From positions 20,601,094-20,660,593 of the forward strand of contig NC_092563.1 in the NCBI RefSeq assembly GCF_037975245.1: a DNA stretch of 59,500 nt. Direction: 5' to 3'. The position numbers were made by a program, and so were the translations under genes. Positions 12,262-20,572 of the stretch are shown in pieces (position 1 is the first letter of the stretch; every line of letters starts with the position of its first letter). The notes beneath the pieces were generated by a model that was given only the letters and a program-made list of their open reading frames with translations, made no database searches and had not been told where the DNA came from. Origin of the DNA: Apostichopus japonicus. Lineage: Eukaryota; Echinodermata; Holothuroidea; Aspidochirotida; Stichopodidae.

Positions 12262-15103
12262 GAGGGGAAGGAGGAGGGGGCGTGGGGAGGGGTGGCCCTC
12301 AGAATAAACCGTGGGAGGGGCTAACTGGCAGTCAGAAAATTATAAACAAGCTTATAGCTTTGTGTGACACATGTATGACATGTATATGTGGTAGAACCTA
12401 TAAACAGTCGAAATGATTCATCATGGCTTCAAAGTTGTTGGCAAAGTATATCACCATTTTCCATCTAAGCACCCTCCATTTGTACCAACATTTCTCAACT
12501 GGGAGGGGCCACCCCTTCCCTTAGATCCCTCCCAAGAAGACATAGCCCATTAACCCTCACCCCATCCAAGTACAAAAGCTATGGTTACACCCCTGCTAAG
12601 AGAGATCATTCATATACACTTACATTAGTATGTCACCTTATAGTCATTAAAAGGATTTTCTGTTGGCTGAAGTTGATTCCTTTTATGTAAGACTGTATAT
12701 GATCTTACATTTCTTAGTGGTTTGCATTGCTTTGTATTGTGCTACTACACATGTATTTTACTATAAATGGTCAAGCACTGCACACGGTGCACACTAAGTC
12801 AAATGGTAGGGGGATTAACTTTGGGTCGCTTAGCAACCACAGTGTATTTCCTGAAAAAAAGAATGACTCAGTGGGTAAGCATAATAAGAGATGTTAATAT
12901 GTATGTATGTATGTATGTGTATGTGTATGTATATTAGATCCTCCTGCAAGCAGGAACTCGCGAAGAAGCCTAATTGGCTTATCAATGCCGCAAGCTGACC
13001 GAAGTCAGTCTCTCACATTCATATTTAACGTCCATGATTATGAATTGTTAATTGTCAACAACTCTGTAACTGGACGACATACATTAATCTGGGAGTGACT
13101 CGAACCGGGGACCTTATAATTGAAAGGCACCGGTGTTAACCACTGAGCTAACACTCCATGGGTGATAGGGTGAGATTTGGAGCCAGAGAGGAAAGGGTGC
13201 ATGTGTAGACATAACAGGAGGAGAGAGGGGCAGGCAGTTTAACAGAAAGTAGGATATATTAGGAAAAGTTGACAGAAATTCTCTAAAGTATCGGATTGGC
13301 GGACTGAACTCTCCATCGAGAATAATATACACCGAATTCGGAAAATGAAGAAGGAAGAACTACCGGAGCATAATAATTAAGACTATACATACAAGGATAC
13401 TTATCATAGTACTGATAGAGCGCCTAGCTATCATTAGGTAAGTAAAAGTATATATATTATCTGTTTAACCGGGCCCAGGTATATATATATTTAATGTATC
13501 ACACATGAATTTGCATGAATTTGCATATTACACAACTTTTAACTTTAACTTTATATTTATTCTTTTAACTTTATATTCCCAATCCAGTTGAGTTAAATCT
13601 TTGTATTTATTTGGCATGTTGTGTCGGCAAGCTCTCTGAGTCGGTGGTCTTCGTACCTGCATGAACAGAGATACCTAAGCAAGCCGGAAAGTTATTATCA
13701 AGCTATAAAGTCCATTTTTGACTAATTATAATCATATATCTGCTCGACACAACCTGCTTACAGAAAAGTTGTTGAATATTTATTGATATTTAATTTGTTT
13801 ATATTCCCAAATGTTTGTTCACGACTAAGTTTCGTTGTCAGCACTGAGGCCCTAAAGTAACATATGTTACGTTTTCAGACAACCCGTTTCTTTCTTAGAG
13901 GTACAGTATAGTATAGTAACACCATGTTGTGATCAATTAAATGGCAAAGAATCCTTATACAAAATAATACAAAATACATACATCATGCAATGCTGCTCTA
14001 CGGCAACTGCTACATATTGTATGGTAACACCAGGTTGTAACAAATTAAATGCCAAAGAATCCATGTACAAAATATTACACAATACATAGATCATATATGG
14101 CTGCTATATTGCAGCTGCTATATATATTGTATAGTAACATCAGGTTGTAATAAATTAAGTGCCAAAGAATCCATATACAAAATAATACAAAATAGGGGCC
14201 GTGTCATTCCGCCATCGGTACTTTCCGCCATAGAAAATATGCTCTTTCCGCCATAAAAGAAGTGCCATTCCGCCATGTTACCGCCATGGTGGTAAAGCAC
14301 TCTTTGTATGGCGGAAAGAGCACATTATTGTGGGTGCATTGTATATGCACTGTATACCTAGGCCCGCAAAATCGGTCATTTAAGTCGACAATCAGAAATG
14401 GATTTTTTAATAAACAATCAGCCTAATTGAATTCGATTTATTCAACCAACTATCATATATTTGAAGACAGTGTATCGACTCTTACGAACTTACATTTAAA
14501 ACTTTTCGATCAACATGTGTATCAATTTCCCAATCTTGTCTTAACTACAATTCAGTCTTTCCAGCGAACCGTCACATTTGAAGAAGGTGTACCTATCCTT
14601 CCATGCGATTCAAAGAAAGTTCCACCGATATATTCCTGTATACACCACTGTAAAATCCATTCCTAAAATGTACCTTTCCGCCATAGGTTTCGAGCCTTTC
14701 CGCCATGTCTGCATGAAATACATATTCATAGTCTAGCTATGTTACTATCATGTGGACCAGCTATCTGTTACTTGCTGCCACTTATAGTTTGAATAACAAT
14801 CACGTTACAATGGAACCATTTGTAAAACTGTACGAAAGATATAGATATTACATATAGGTTTTGACTAATACTTTCAACACAGTGTTTTGAATTCTTTATC
14901 GATGTCCACTTTACCTGTTATTAAACATGATACATAAATATATTGATGGAATATGTTATATTGTACAGTGCTGTTAAGCCCTCTATATTCTCGATTTTCT
15001 ATATGACAGAATGTCTATCTCAAAGAGTTTAAATTAATCAAATTTTAGAAACAAATCAATGGATCACATGATCTGTGTCCACCTGTTTACCAATTAACCG
15101 ATA

Positions 15104-15199
<96 letters not shown>

Positions 15200-15381
15200 A
15201 AGTTGACCTTCAATACATGAATATGATTCAGCGATGAACACACCTATGTGCAGGAATATATAGCAATAACGTTGACATCTTATAGACGAAATCAAACAAA
15301 ATTAACCTTACCTTGACTAAGTGACGAATGAATCCAAGATATCACAAGAGGAAAGAAAAGACCAATTCTTCTTGGAAGCAT
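600..15381 (-). CDS. HYR-domain secreted protein gene, 5' part, 12 exons (partial)
   Basis: Multi-exon gene read from right to left and leaving the window at its left edge. Exon 1 encodes a signal peptide; exons 2-12 each encode about one hyalin repeat (HYR, an immunoglobulin-like extracellular adhesion module). Seen: every exon is flanked by AG and GT, every intron is phase 1, exons 2-12 are 231-261 bp and all divisible by three, and the joined frame stays open for 929 codons. Domains carry the usual HYR marks: a CP near the start, W-x-E/D-P, PGD/PGS-x-FPIG-T-x-V-x-Y-x-F/Y-x-D, and a C-x-F ending. Family knowledge: HYR arrays occur in hyalin and other echinoderm extracellular matrix or receptor proteins. 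Inference: a secreted or type I membrane protein; domains beyond the left edge would decide between hyalin-like matrix protein and receptor. The final exon ends in a donor, so more coding lies outside. Coordinates span introns; exons are listed separately. Confidence 0.9.
1440..1611. repeat. (AAATC)n microsatellite with degenerate upstream repeats
   Basis: An imperfect run of TTTTTAGAAGG-like units is followed, from about 1531, by about 16 AAATC units with one variant. The short open frame across it is repeat translation. Such a tail can mark the 3' end of a non-LTR retroelement, but no element body is recognisable. Confidence 0.75.
1963..2202 (-). CDS. HYR gene exon 11: HYR domain 10
   Basis: 80 codons (residues 764-843). 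Begins [12 protein letters not shown], contains [38 protein letters not shown] and ends CSFIVTVQG. Acceptor TTCCAG, donor GTAGGA. The usual CP is CI here. Confidence 0.88.
2203..3470. other. Intron 10-11 unique part, nothing recognised
   Basis: AT-rich intronic sequence of the HYR gene between exon 11 and a minisatellite. A 63-codon plus-strand frame at 2641 has no recognisable features and is probably chance. Confidence 0.45.
3480..4180. repeat. Minisatellite, about 41-bp unit
   Basis: Tandem array in a HYR intron built on CCATGAGAGTACAGTATGAA followed by ATGGTATTAGTGCACATACTA, with shorter GCACAGACTATACC variants that alternate as higher-order pairs. Roughly 15-20 units. It ends about 100 bp before the donor of exon 10. 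Confidence 0.92.
4288..4533 (-). CDS. HYR gene exon 10: HYR domain 9
   Basis: 82 codons (residues 682-763). Begins [17 protein letters not shown], contains [34 protein letters not shown] and ends CEFDVIVLG. Acceptor TTCCAG, donor GTAAGA. Confidence 0.9.
5215..5451 (-). CDS. HYR gene exon 9: HYR domain 8
   Basis: 79 codons (residues 603-681). Begins [13 protein letters not shown], contains [33 protein letters not shown] and ends CIFDVNVRG. Acceptor TTTCAG, donor GTAATC. The open frames on the other strand here are shadows. Confidence 0.88.
6021..6281 (-). CDS. HYR gene exon 8: HYR domain 7 (found without a long ATG ORF)
   Basis: 87 codons (residues 516-602) recovered by translating between a CCTTAG acceptor and a GTACGT donor. 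Begins [19 protein letters not shown], contains [36 protein letters not shown] and ends CSFDVIVRG. Its length, phase 1-1 boundaries and domain match its neighbours. Without it the array would have a 2.4-kb gap between exons 7 and 9. Confidence 0.9.
6441..6483 (-). ncRNA. Hammerhead-ribozyme-like motif (family A, minus)
   Basis: Reverse strand reads GCCT, then TTGAAGA (core CUGANGA with C replaced by U), a GATCCT/AGGATC stem, GAAA, a palindromic ACGT and cleavage triplet GTC, then AGGC pairing back with GCCT. This is the layout of a minimal type I hammerhead. One extra A lies between core and stem II. Confidence 0.55.
6677..6715 (+). ncRNA. Hammerhead-ribozyme-like motif (family A, plus)
   Basis: Inverted partner of the motif at 6441. 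GCCT/AGGC helix I, TTGAAGA core, six-pair stem II with a GCT loop, GAAACGTC. The two copies face each other and could also pair with one another. Confidence 0.55.
7203..7560. mobile_element. Non-autonomous hAT-like element, 358 bp
   Basis: Terminal inverted repeats start CAGGGGTGGGCGACCT on the left and CAGGGGTGGGCAACCT on the reverse-complemented right. An 8-bp target duplication AATTAGAG flanks it at 7195-7202 and 7561-7568. 8-bp duplications and CAGGGG ends are typical of hAT transposons; no transposase is encoded. Internal GGGCCGC/GCGGGCC tracts form subterminal inverted repeats. It lies in a HYR-gene intron. Confidence 0.9.
7875..8135 (-). CDS. HYR gene exon 7: HYR domain 6
   Basis: 87 codons (residues 429-515). 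Begins [17 protein letters not shown], contains [36 protein letters not shown] and ends CEFELTVLG. Acceptor CATCAG, donor GTAAGA. The FPIG loop is replaced by FSARRNDE. Confidence 0.9.
8454..8702 (-). CDS. HYR gene exon 6: HYR domain 5
   Basis: 83 codons (residues 346-428). The exon begins upstream of the first methionine: acceptor CCTCAG, then [17 protein letters not shown]. It contains [25 protein letters not shown] and ends CSFLVAVQG with donor GTAAGA. Confidence 0.9.
8867..9107. repeat. Two (TA)n arrays
   Basis: Alternating TA runs at about 8867-8967 and 9049-9107 separated by 80 bp of unique sequence. Long open frames of I-Y repeats across them are artefacts. Confidence 0.95.
9547..9801 (-). 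CDS. HYR gene exon 5: HYR domain 4
   Basis: 85 codons (residues 261-345). Begins [13 protein letters not shown], contains [39 protein letters not shown] and ends CEFQVILSG. Acceptor CGCACAG, donor GTTTGT. Full HYR consensus. Confidence 0.9.
10112..10354 (-). CDS. HYR gene exon 4: HYR domain 3
   Basis: 81 codons (residues 180-260). Begins [15 protein letters not shown], contains [27 protein letters not shown] and ends CQFSVTVLG. Acceptor ACCACAG, donor GTAAAT. The extra cysteine in PGDCFDIG is unusual for the repeat and might pair with the one in WHCEQ. Confidence 0.88.
11163..11399 (-). CDS. HYR gene exon 3: HYR domain 2
   Basis: 79 codons (residues 101-179). Begins [10 protein letters not shown], contains VQWTEPIP and [10 protein letters not shown], and ends CKFAVSVDG. 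The acceptor lies after TTCACAG and the donor is GTACAA. The loop that normally reads PGD-x-FPIG is altered to a GYGETI-type loop. Confidence 0.85.
11640..11860. repeat. G/C-tract repeat with a hAT-like end
   Basis: The right boundary reads CAGTGGCGGATCCAAGG on the minus strand (11842-11858), matching the CACTGGCGGATCCAAGG end at 45249. C-rich and G-rich tracts lie inside. The opposite terminus was not identified. Confidence 0.5.
11914..12144 (-). CDS. HYR gene exon 2: divergent HYR domain 1
   Basis: 77 codons (residues 24-100), acceptor ACAG and donor GTAAGT. Starts [11 protein letters not shown] and ends [13 protein letters not shown]. The CPDD start and CSF-V-V end are HYR-like, but the central W-x-E-P and PGD-x-FPIG signature is missing, so this is a diverged module. 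One N-glycosylation sequon (NGT) is present. It carries an extra RC pair near its C-terminus. Confidence 0.8.
12197..12258. repeat. (TA)n array
   Basis: About 31 uninterrupted TA units just upstream of HYR exon 2 (within intron 1). Confidence 0.95.
12897..13157 (-). mobile_element. tRNA-derived SINE with (ACAT)n tail
   Basis: Reverse strand from 13157 begins GGAGTGTTAGCTCAGTGG (tRNA-like start with A box TAGCTCAGTGG) and continues to CCCCGGTTCGAGTCACTCC (B box GGTTCGAGTC), a 67-nt tRNA-like head. About 130 bp of non-tRNA body follows, then an ACAT-rich tail at 12897-12935. It would be read by RNA polymerase III. It sits in intron 1 of the HYR gene in the sense orientation. Confidence 0.82.
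13912..14190. repeat. Tandem repeat, 107-111 bp unit, about 2.6 copies
   Basis: Units start near 13912, 14019 and 14130 with TAGTAACACCATGTTG-like sequence and share GCCAAAGAATCC and ACAAAATAATACAAAATA. The third copy is cut off at 14190 by the element that begins GGGGCCGTGTCATTCCGCC. Confidence 0.85.
14191..14710. mobile_element. Candidate DNA transposon fragment rich in TTCCGCCAT
   Basis: Begins GGGGCCGTGTCATTCCGCC where it interrupts a tandem repeat, then carries several TTCCGCCAT motifs in direct and inverted orientation (14208-14320, 14680-14705). The same terminal sequence ends a related copy near 44965 (reverse orientation) and 55849. The right boundary is uncertain and no coding capacity is seen. 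Confidence 0.55.
15103..15194. repeat. (TA)n array
   Basis: About 45 TA units, interrupted once by TG, 118 bp downstream of the signal-peptide exon of the HYR gene (within intron 1). Confidence 0.95.
15312..15381 (-). CDS. HYR gene exon 1: signal peptide
   Basis: Seventy-base exon that is not an obvious ORF by length. It starts at an ATG and encodes 23 residues beginning [13 protein letters not shown]: two arginines, a hydrophobic core, then a polar SSLSQ end, which is a classic signal peptide. It ends in CAAG followed by GTAAGG, a strong donor in phase 1, matching the phase-1 acceptor of exon 2. The joined sequence runs [13 protein letters not shown], so cleavage probably falls just before the first domain. 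An untranslated exon further upstream cannot be excluded. Confidence 0.82.
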
Positions 15382-15800
15382 TTCTTTATTTTGGTATTTG
15401 ATTCGTATTGCGGTGTTTAAAATATGCTGATTCTAAAGTATAGCTACCGATCAGATTTTAGCCTATACCTTGTAATGATATACCTATGCCAATGATTACA
15501 TAGTCCTTGTTTTGTCGCAAAGACTAAATACCGTAACCAGTATATGTCTTTTGGTTATGCTATTGTCTGCTCCACGCTGCAATGATCTTTAAACAAGTTT
15601 CCACTCAAAAGGTGCTATTGATGGAATTTGCAGGTTATAACACAATGCCATGACTAAAGTGACTGTATGCATATATCACAACAGAATATGACTCACTGAA
15701 CTGTGCAAAAGAGTCAAAACGAAAGAAAAGTATAGCAATAAGTAATTCCATGACGTAATGTCCTGTATAGGCCTACTTCCGGTAAACTTTCGAGAATGAA
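15382..15800 (-). promoter_or_regulatory. Presumed upstream region of the HYR gene
   Basis: Sequence directly 5' of the predicted start codon. No convincing TATA box, initiator or CpG cluster was identified; it is listed only because it must hold the 5' UTR or proximal promoter if exon 1 is the first exon. Confidence 0.25.
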
Positions 15801-16233
15801 ATATTTGGTTTTTACTAATTAATTAATTCTACATTTTCTTCCGTTCCATAGTACTTTTACTTATGGTCGATTGTGCTCCTGTGTGGCTCTCTTCCTGTTT
15901 CAAGACTCAACCCAAATTGATTAACAGACATTTTAGAAAGTATTATTCTATAGATGATCAGTACATTGAAGAAATTGTACTTCATTATGTAAGAGGGATT
16001 TTGACTGATCCTGACCATCCTCTCCATAAGTATTACACCACTTCACGTAGGTTGTATACCCTACCTCGTATGCGTACTGAACGCTTTAGACATTCTTTTT
16101 TACCGAGGAGTATAAAGCTTTTGAACTGTCATATAACTAGATTTTTGTTGTTGTTGTTGTATATATATATATATATATATATCGCATTTATATATATATA
16201 TCGCATTTATATATCGCATTTATATATATATAT

Positions 16234-16270
<37 letters not shown>

Positions 16271-16406
16271 CATATATATATATATATCGCATATATATCG
16301 CATATATATATATATATATATATATATCGCATATATATATATATATCGCATATATATATCGCATATATATATCGCATATATATATATATCGCATATATAT
16401 ATATAT

Positions 16407-16447
<41 letters not shown>

Positions 16448-16456
16448 CATATATAT

Positions 16457-16505
<49 letters not shown>

Positions 16506-16590
16506 CATATATTTTTTAGCTGCGGAATCCATTTTATTATATCTTCATTTTATGATTTATATCAATAAATTTTACTTACTTACTTATCAT
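15800..16590 (+). mobile_element. 3' end of a LINE (ORF2 C-terminus and 3' UTR)
   Basis: The plus-strand frame to about 16130 reads DPDHPLHKYY, RLYTLPRMRTERFRHSFLPR and SIKLLNCH. This matches the terminal region of animal non-LTR retrotransposon ORF2 proteins (arginine-rich RT(E/A)R-x-x-x-SF(I/L)P-x-(A/S)IKLLN). The 3' UTR follows and ends with ATCAATAAA and an (ACTT)n tail near 16572-16588. The element is 5'-truncated, and a TA/CGCAT array has expanded in its 3' UTR. Confidence 0.72.
16159..16513. repeat. (TA)n array interspersed with CGCAT
   Basis: About 355 bp of TATATA punctuated roughly 20 times by CGCAT, giving variable-length TATATCGCATATAT units. Open on both strands only because of repeat composition. 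It lies inside the LINE 3' UTR. Confidence 0.95.
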
Positions 16591-18319
16591 ATATAGGGAT
16601 GTAACATTCAACATGACGTCATGACATGAGACACCCGCGAATGACAGACAGAATATTAGGCCTACAGTTCTCACTTTGCGTAAATATTATAACTTGCATA
16701 GTTCTACAACTTATAATGAATAAGGTTTGTAACTTCAATGCGCGTCATACCTTGGCGTCCTACAGCACTCACGCAGAAAATCGTAACAGAGGTCGCAATT
16801 AATCATTATTATTGTCCCTCTGTTACGTCTACATTGTTATACCAAACTAAACAAAGTGGCTATCCCAACTAGACCTTGAAAGTTGTTAAAAGGTATATTG
16901 TTACTATCGAAAACGTATCAAAATATTTGTCAATGGGTACTTTACTTTTTGATAATCATGCATCCGCGCAAGGTCTTAAGCGTTGTCTATTCAACTAAAG
17001 GTTCTCAATATTATGAGACCATAAAGAACCAAGTGTCAGAATTGTTAACAGTTCAATTGTACTGTGTATTGCGATAAGGTATCTATATAGACTAAGCATA
17101 CACTGAGACGGGGGTTCGGGAAAGATCTTCCCTCAAATCAAGATTTCTGAGAAAGGATTTTCGTTTTGTTTTCAAGAGGCTTTAGTCGCATTTTCAATTT
17201 CAGTTTCTTTCAAAATAAAATTCACTTTCATCGATCGTTTTCAACAAAACCGGAAAAGAGCGACAAGTTTTCAAATGCGGGCGAAACGTTACATGAGAAC
17301 TTTGCAAATCGTCTGCCGCTCATAAATATGTGTGTAAAAATATGTGCGCTCAGTCAATGGAAGATATGTTGCGGACTACATGATACTTTATTTTGTATAT
17401 TAAAACAGTGTTCATGAATTAATTTTCGATTATGTTTATGGAAGAACCAATAGTATACCTTGTATTTTCTTGGCATAAATTGTAATCAGAGAATTGAATC
17501 TGTCATTTTAATGGAAGAAGATAAAATTTTGTCCAAAATATGGATTTCGTATTTTGGATTTTCATTTGACTTCTGTCACTACACAGTCAATGATGAACGG
17601 ATATGTCGTAATTTGACATTTGGTCAATTTTCCCAGGGACGTTCTCTTATTATCTCAAATAAGAAATAAATCACAAATATTTATTTGAAAGGAGATAGTA
17701 TATGGACCTACTATACTGCAGATTAGAAGAGCAGGAACAGGAAATAAACGACCATTTCATGGTTTAATATAAGGCATCATTTATCTAGTAATGCTCAATT
17801 CTGTTTCGATTTTTGTTCGTTGTTCTTTTACATGTTCGAAGGAAACCAACGGACTGCACCTCTTCGGGGCGTATCCTGCAAGTAATCGCTATTGTAAATT
17901 ACAATTGTCTGATACAATTCAGAGGATATTGAAGAAAACAAAATACCGGGAAATCTTGAAGTTATAAATTAGCTCGCGTTTTCATTAGTCGCAAACCTGA
18001 CGATGGTGTCTCTTTTTTGCAATTAAATGATATAAAAAATGAAATTCTATCTGTCACAAATTGGGATACCTTCAATACATAGAACACCGGGATATTTTTA
18101 AGGGAAATGTGAGTACATCCTCAGTGGAAATCTTACTTTCAACAGTCACCCGGTGACAATGTTGTAAACGTTAGCGTCTATAAATGACGTTATTTTATGG
18201 ATGTTCTTTCTTATCAAAGTTTACCAACAAATTACTGTTTTTTGTAATGACATTGTGTAGTTAGCTGGACTAAAATCCCAATTTTTGAAGTCGCACTGTT
18301 TATATCTTATCCAAACAAT
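16590..18319. other. Intergenic region, nothing recognised
   Basis: AT-rich sequence between the LINE tail and the sulfotransferase. Short open frames of 60-83 codons (16883, 17166, 17460) show no family features. It must include the 5' UTR and promoter of the sulfotransferase, but no core element stands out. Confidence 0.4.
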
Positions 18320-19399
18320 ATGGCGGTTTCATTTTGCCACTTCCGTCGTCTTTCTTGCGCCTGCGTATCAATATTTACGATCGTGTGCGTTACTTATTTA
18401 AGTAATTCCTTACCACCTGCTCCTACGTATCGTTCGTTCCAAGCGTTCCATATTGTAGAATCTTACGGTAAGCTTAGCAACGACTTCGACCTTCATGAAT
18501 GGTTTAGCAAGGCACTCGCTGATACAGCTACAGAGGTATTAGTGAACGACACTGTGCAGAGGGTAACCAGCCGTGACGAACCAGCGACTTATAATACATC
18601 AAGAATTCCAGTCGTTTTATTCAATGTCTTGCCAAAGACCGGAAGTCGTACTTTGGTTATGTTAGTTCATAAAGTGAGAAGTTTAGGTACCATTAATAAT
18701 ATTACGATGTCGAATAGTATGGACTTACGGAAAACTCCAGAAGAGAAGATCAAACAAATAAACGAAACACTCGCTTGCCGCAAAAATCCCTCATTTATTT
18801 ATTCTCACCTTAAATTTATAAAGTTTGGACAAGACGAAGGAACTCCAATGTACATTAGTATCATACGGGATCCGATCGACCGTCTCGTATCCCTTTATTA
18901 TTTTAAGAGGTACGGGGATAGCTTTTCGGAAAACAGCACCAAAATGTCACAAATGTTCAAAGAGAAGATGAAAGCAAGAAACCTAATTGATGCTTCTTTC
19001 GATGAATGCGTGTCAATGCAACAGAAGGAATGCTTCTCCGAATGGGCGTTAAATTCGCTGGTCTATCACTATTCTGGATATGACAACCTCTGTGATAATC
19101 ACGACTGGGAATGTATGTCGGCCAAAGCCAAAGAAAACGTCAAAAAACATTATACGCTTGTCGGTATGTTGGAAGATTACCATAATTTCGTTCGGGTATT
19201 AGAAAAGATGATCCCCGAAGTATTCCTTGGAATCGACTCGTTTTACAGGAGTGACTTTGCAGAGATGAAAACGAGACAGAAATTACCACCAAGTGAAAAA
19301 GTGCGAAATATATTACGTCAGAACATGAAAAACGATTATGATTTTTACGAATTTGTTAAGAGTGAATTCAGCTTGCTGAAACAAAAATTAGGTCTTTAA
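18320..19399 (+). CDS. Uronyl / heparan-sulfate 2-O-sulfotransferase-like enzyme, intronless
   Basis: 359-residue single-exon ORF. Expected role: a Golgi type II membrane enzyme moving sulfate from PAPS to the 2-O position of uronic acids in heparan or chondroitin/dermatan sulfate. Seen: short cytosolic N-terminus, hydrophobic anchor at about residues 12-28 ([15 protein letters not shown]), 5'-phosphosulfate loop LPKTGSRT (104-111), SHLKFIKFG around His163 aligning with the catalytic histidine region of 2-O-sulfotransferases, 3'-phosphate site [16 protein letters not shown] (180-195), cysteines at 220, 227, 248 and 255, and five N-glycosylation sequons (76, 92, 127, 148, 205). Length is close to HS2ST (about 356) and shorter than vertebrate UST. 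PKTGSRT resembles the UST side; substrate cannot be decided. The start ATG precedes the anchor. Lack of introns suggests retroposition or lineage-specific intron loss; the frame is intact. Confidence 0.88.
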   Translation: MAVSFCHFRRLSCACVSIFTIVCVTYLSNSLPPAPTYRSFQAFHIVESYGKLSNDFDLHEWFSKALADTATEVLVNDTVQRVTSRDEPATYNTSRIPVVLFNVLPKTGSRTLVMLVHKVRSLGTINNITMSNSMDLRKTPEEKIKQINETLACRKNPSFIYSHLKFIKFGQDEGTPMYISIIRDPIDRLVSLYYFKRYGDSFSENSTKMSQMFKEKMKARNLIDASFDECVSMQQKECFSEWALNSLVYHYSGYDNLCDNHDWECMSAKAKENVKKHYTLVGMLEDYHNFVRVLEKMIPEVFLGIDSFYRSDFAEMKTRQKLPPSEKVRNILRQNMKNDYDFYEFVKSEFSLLKQKLGL

Positions 19400-19407
19400 A
19401 AGTTTCA

Positions 19408-19711
<304 letters not shown>

Positions 19712-19787
19712 ACCTAATTCAATTATTGTATCTCACTCGAGATCCAGCCTTTCTCTAAATGCAGCATAGTTGTTTTACAGTTTTCCC

Positions 19788-19788
19788 G

Positions 19789-19839
<51 letters not shown>
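19788..19839. repeat. (TA)n array abutting a Penelope-like element
   Basis: About 26 TA units directly next to the 3' end (minus orientation) of the Penelope-like copy. Confidence 0.95.
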
Positions 19840-19840
<1 letters not shown>

Positions 19841-19902
19841 CGGACAATATGTAAGGCCTATAAATCCAACAAAATATAAAGAATAGATACAACTACACGT
19901 TT

Positions 19903-19938
19903 CACAAGCTTTCGGACACCCTGGTCCTTCGTCAGGTG
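19903..19938 (-). ncRNA. Hammerhead-ribozyme-like motif (family C, copy 1)
   Basis: Minus strand: CAC, CTGACGA (exact CUGANGA), GGAC/GTCC stem II, GAAA, palindrome AGCT, triplet CTT, then GTG pairing with CAC. It lies at the 3' end of a Penelope-like element; hammerhead motifs in Penelope-like repeats are a described phenomenon. Confidence 0.6.
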
Positions 19939-20239
19939 TAAAAAGAGTGATTGAAATCACGACAGTCTATACTGTAAGCCCCCAGACTGCTCAGAGTGCT
20001 TAAAGCCGGACAGAAAAGCCATGTCCCTATTGAGACCATGCATGACAGTGTGAACGTACTTTAAGGATCAATTCGACTTCCTTCAAGCTTCTTTTATTAT
20101 GGTCAGACAGATTACCCAGGATTATGTCAAACTTTAGACAGTCGACTTATCGTGTTGTGGCAGATTAAAATATTCAGCTACACTGGGTTTGCTGAGTCTG
20201 ATTGTGCTTTTGTGATTATTAAGCCGTATACGAAAAGGA

Positions 20240-20572
20240 GTGGAGGTTAATGAGTGGAGGTTTGGCCAATGTACTGTATGTCAGGACAGAGAACACAAGT
20301 GATAAGATATATCACAAAGGGAGTGTCACAGTTGTATGGGTCTGGATGTAAACACACCCCTGAAGGAGAGAGCTGAATGTCAGGGCCGTGATCATGTGAT
20401 GACAGACCTTACATCGGGGATTACCACAAAAGTTAATATTCCCCTTGTGTTGGGAAGTATCGGTGGAGGGTAAACGACTCCTCAAGGATGTTGCGTAGGC
20501 TGGCATAGGTTGTCTTCTAGCAACTGCAGGGGGGTTAATAAAAATGTCACCCATATCGTCTCCCAAGTTCAA
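20240..20572 (-). pseudogene. Penelope-like linker and GIY-YIG endonuclease fragment (copy 1)
   Basis: Begins LGDDMGDIFINPPAVARRQP, includes the zinc-type cluster CGNPRCKVCHHM, then shifts frame before the GIY-YIG core. It is nearly identical to the better-preserved copy at 28762-29412, with which it shares the motif order. Broken by a frameshift near 20395. Confidence 0.8.

Noticed and set aside
13091-13157. Functional tRNA gene on the minus strand
   Set aside because: A and B boxes are present but the sequence does not fold as a full cloverleaf and it continues into a SINE body with a simple-repeat tail.
17166-17669. Two plus-strand ORFs upstream of the sulfotransferase
   Set aside because: No domain, signal peptide or splice support; AT-rich chance frames.
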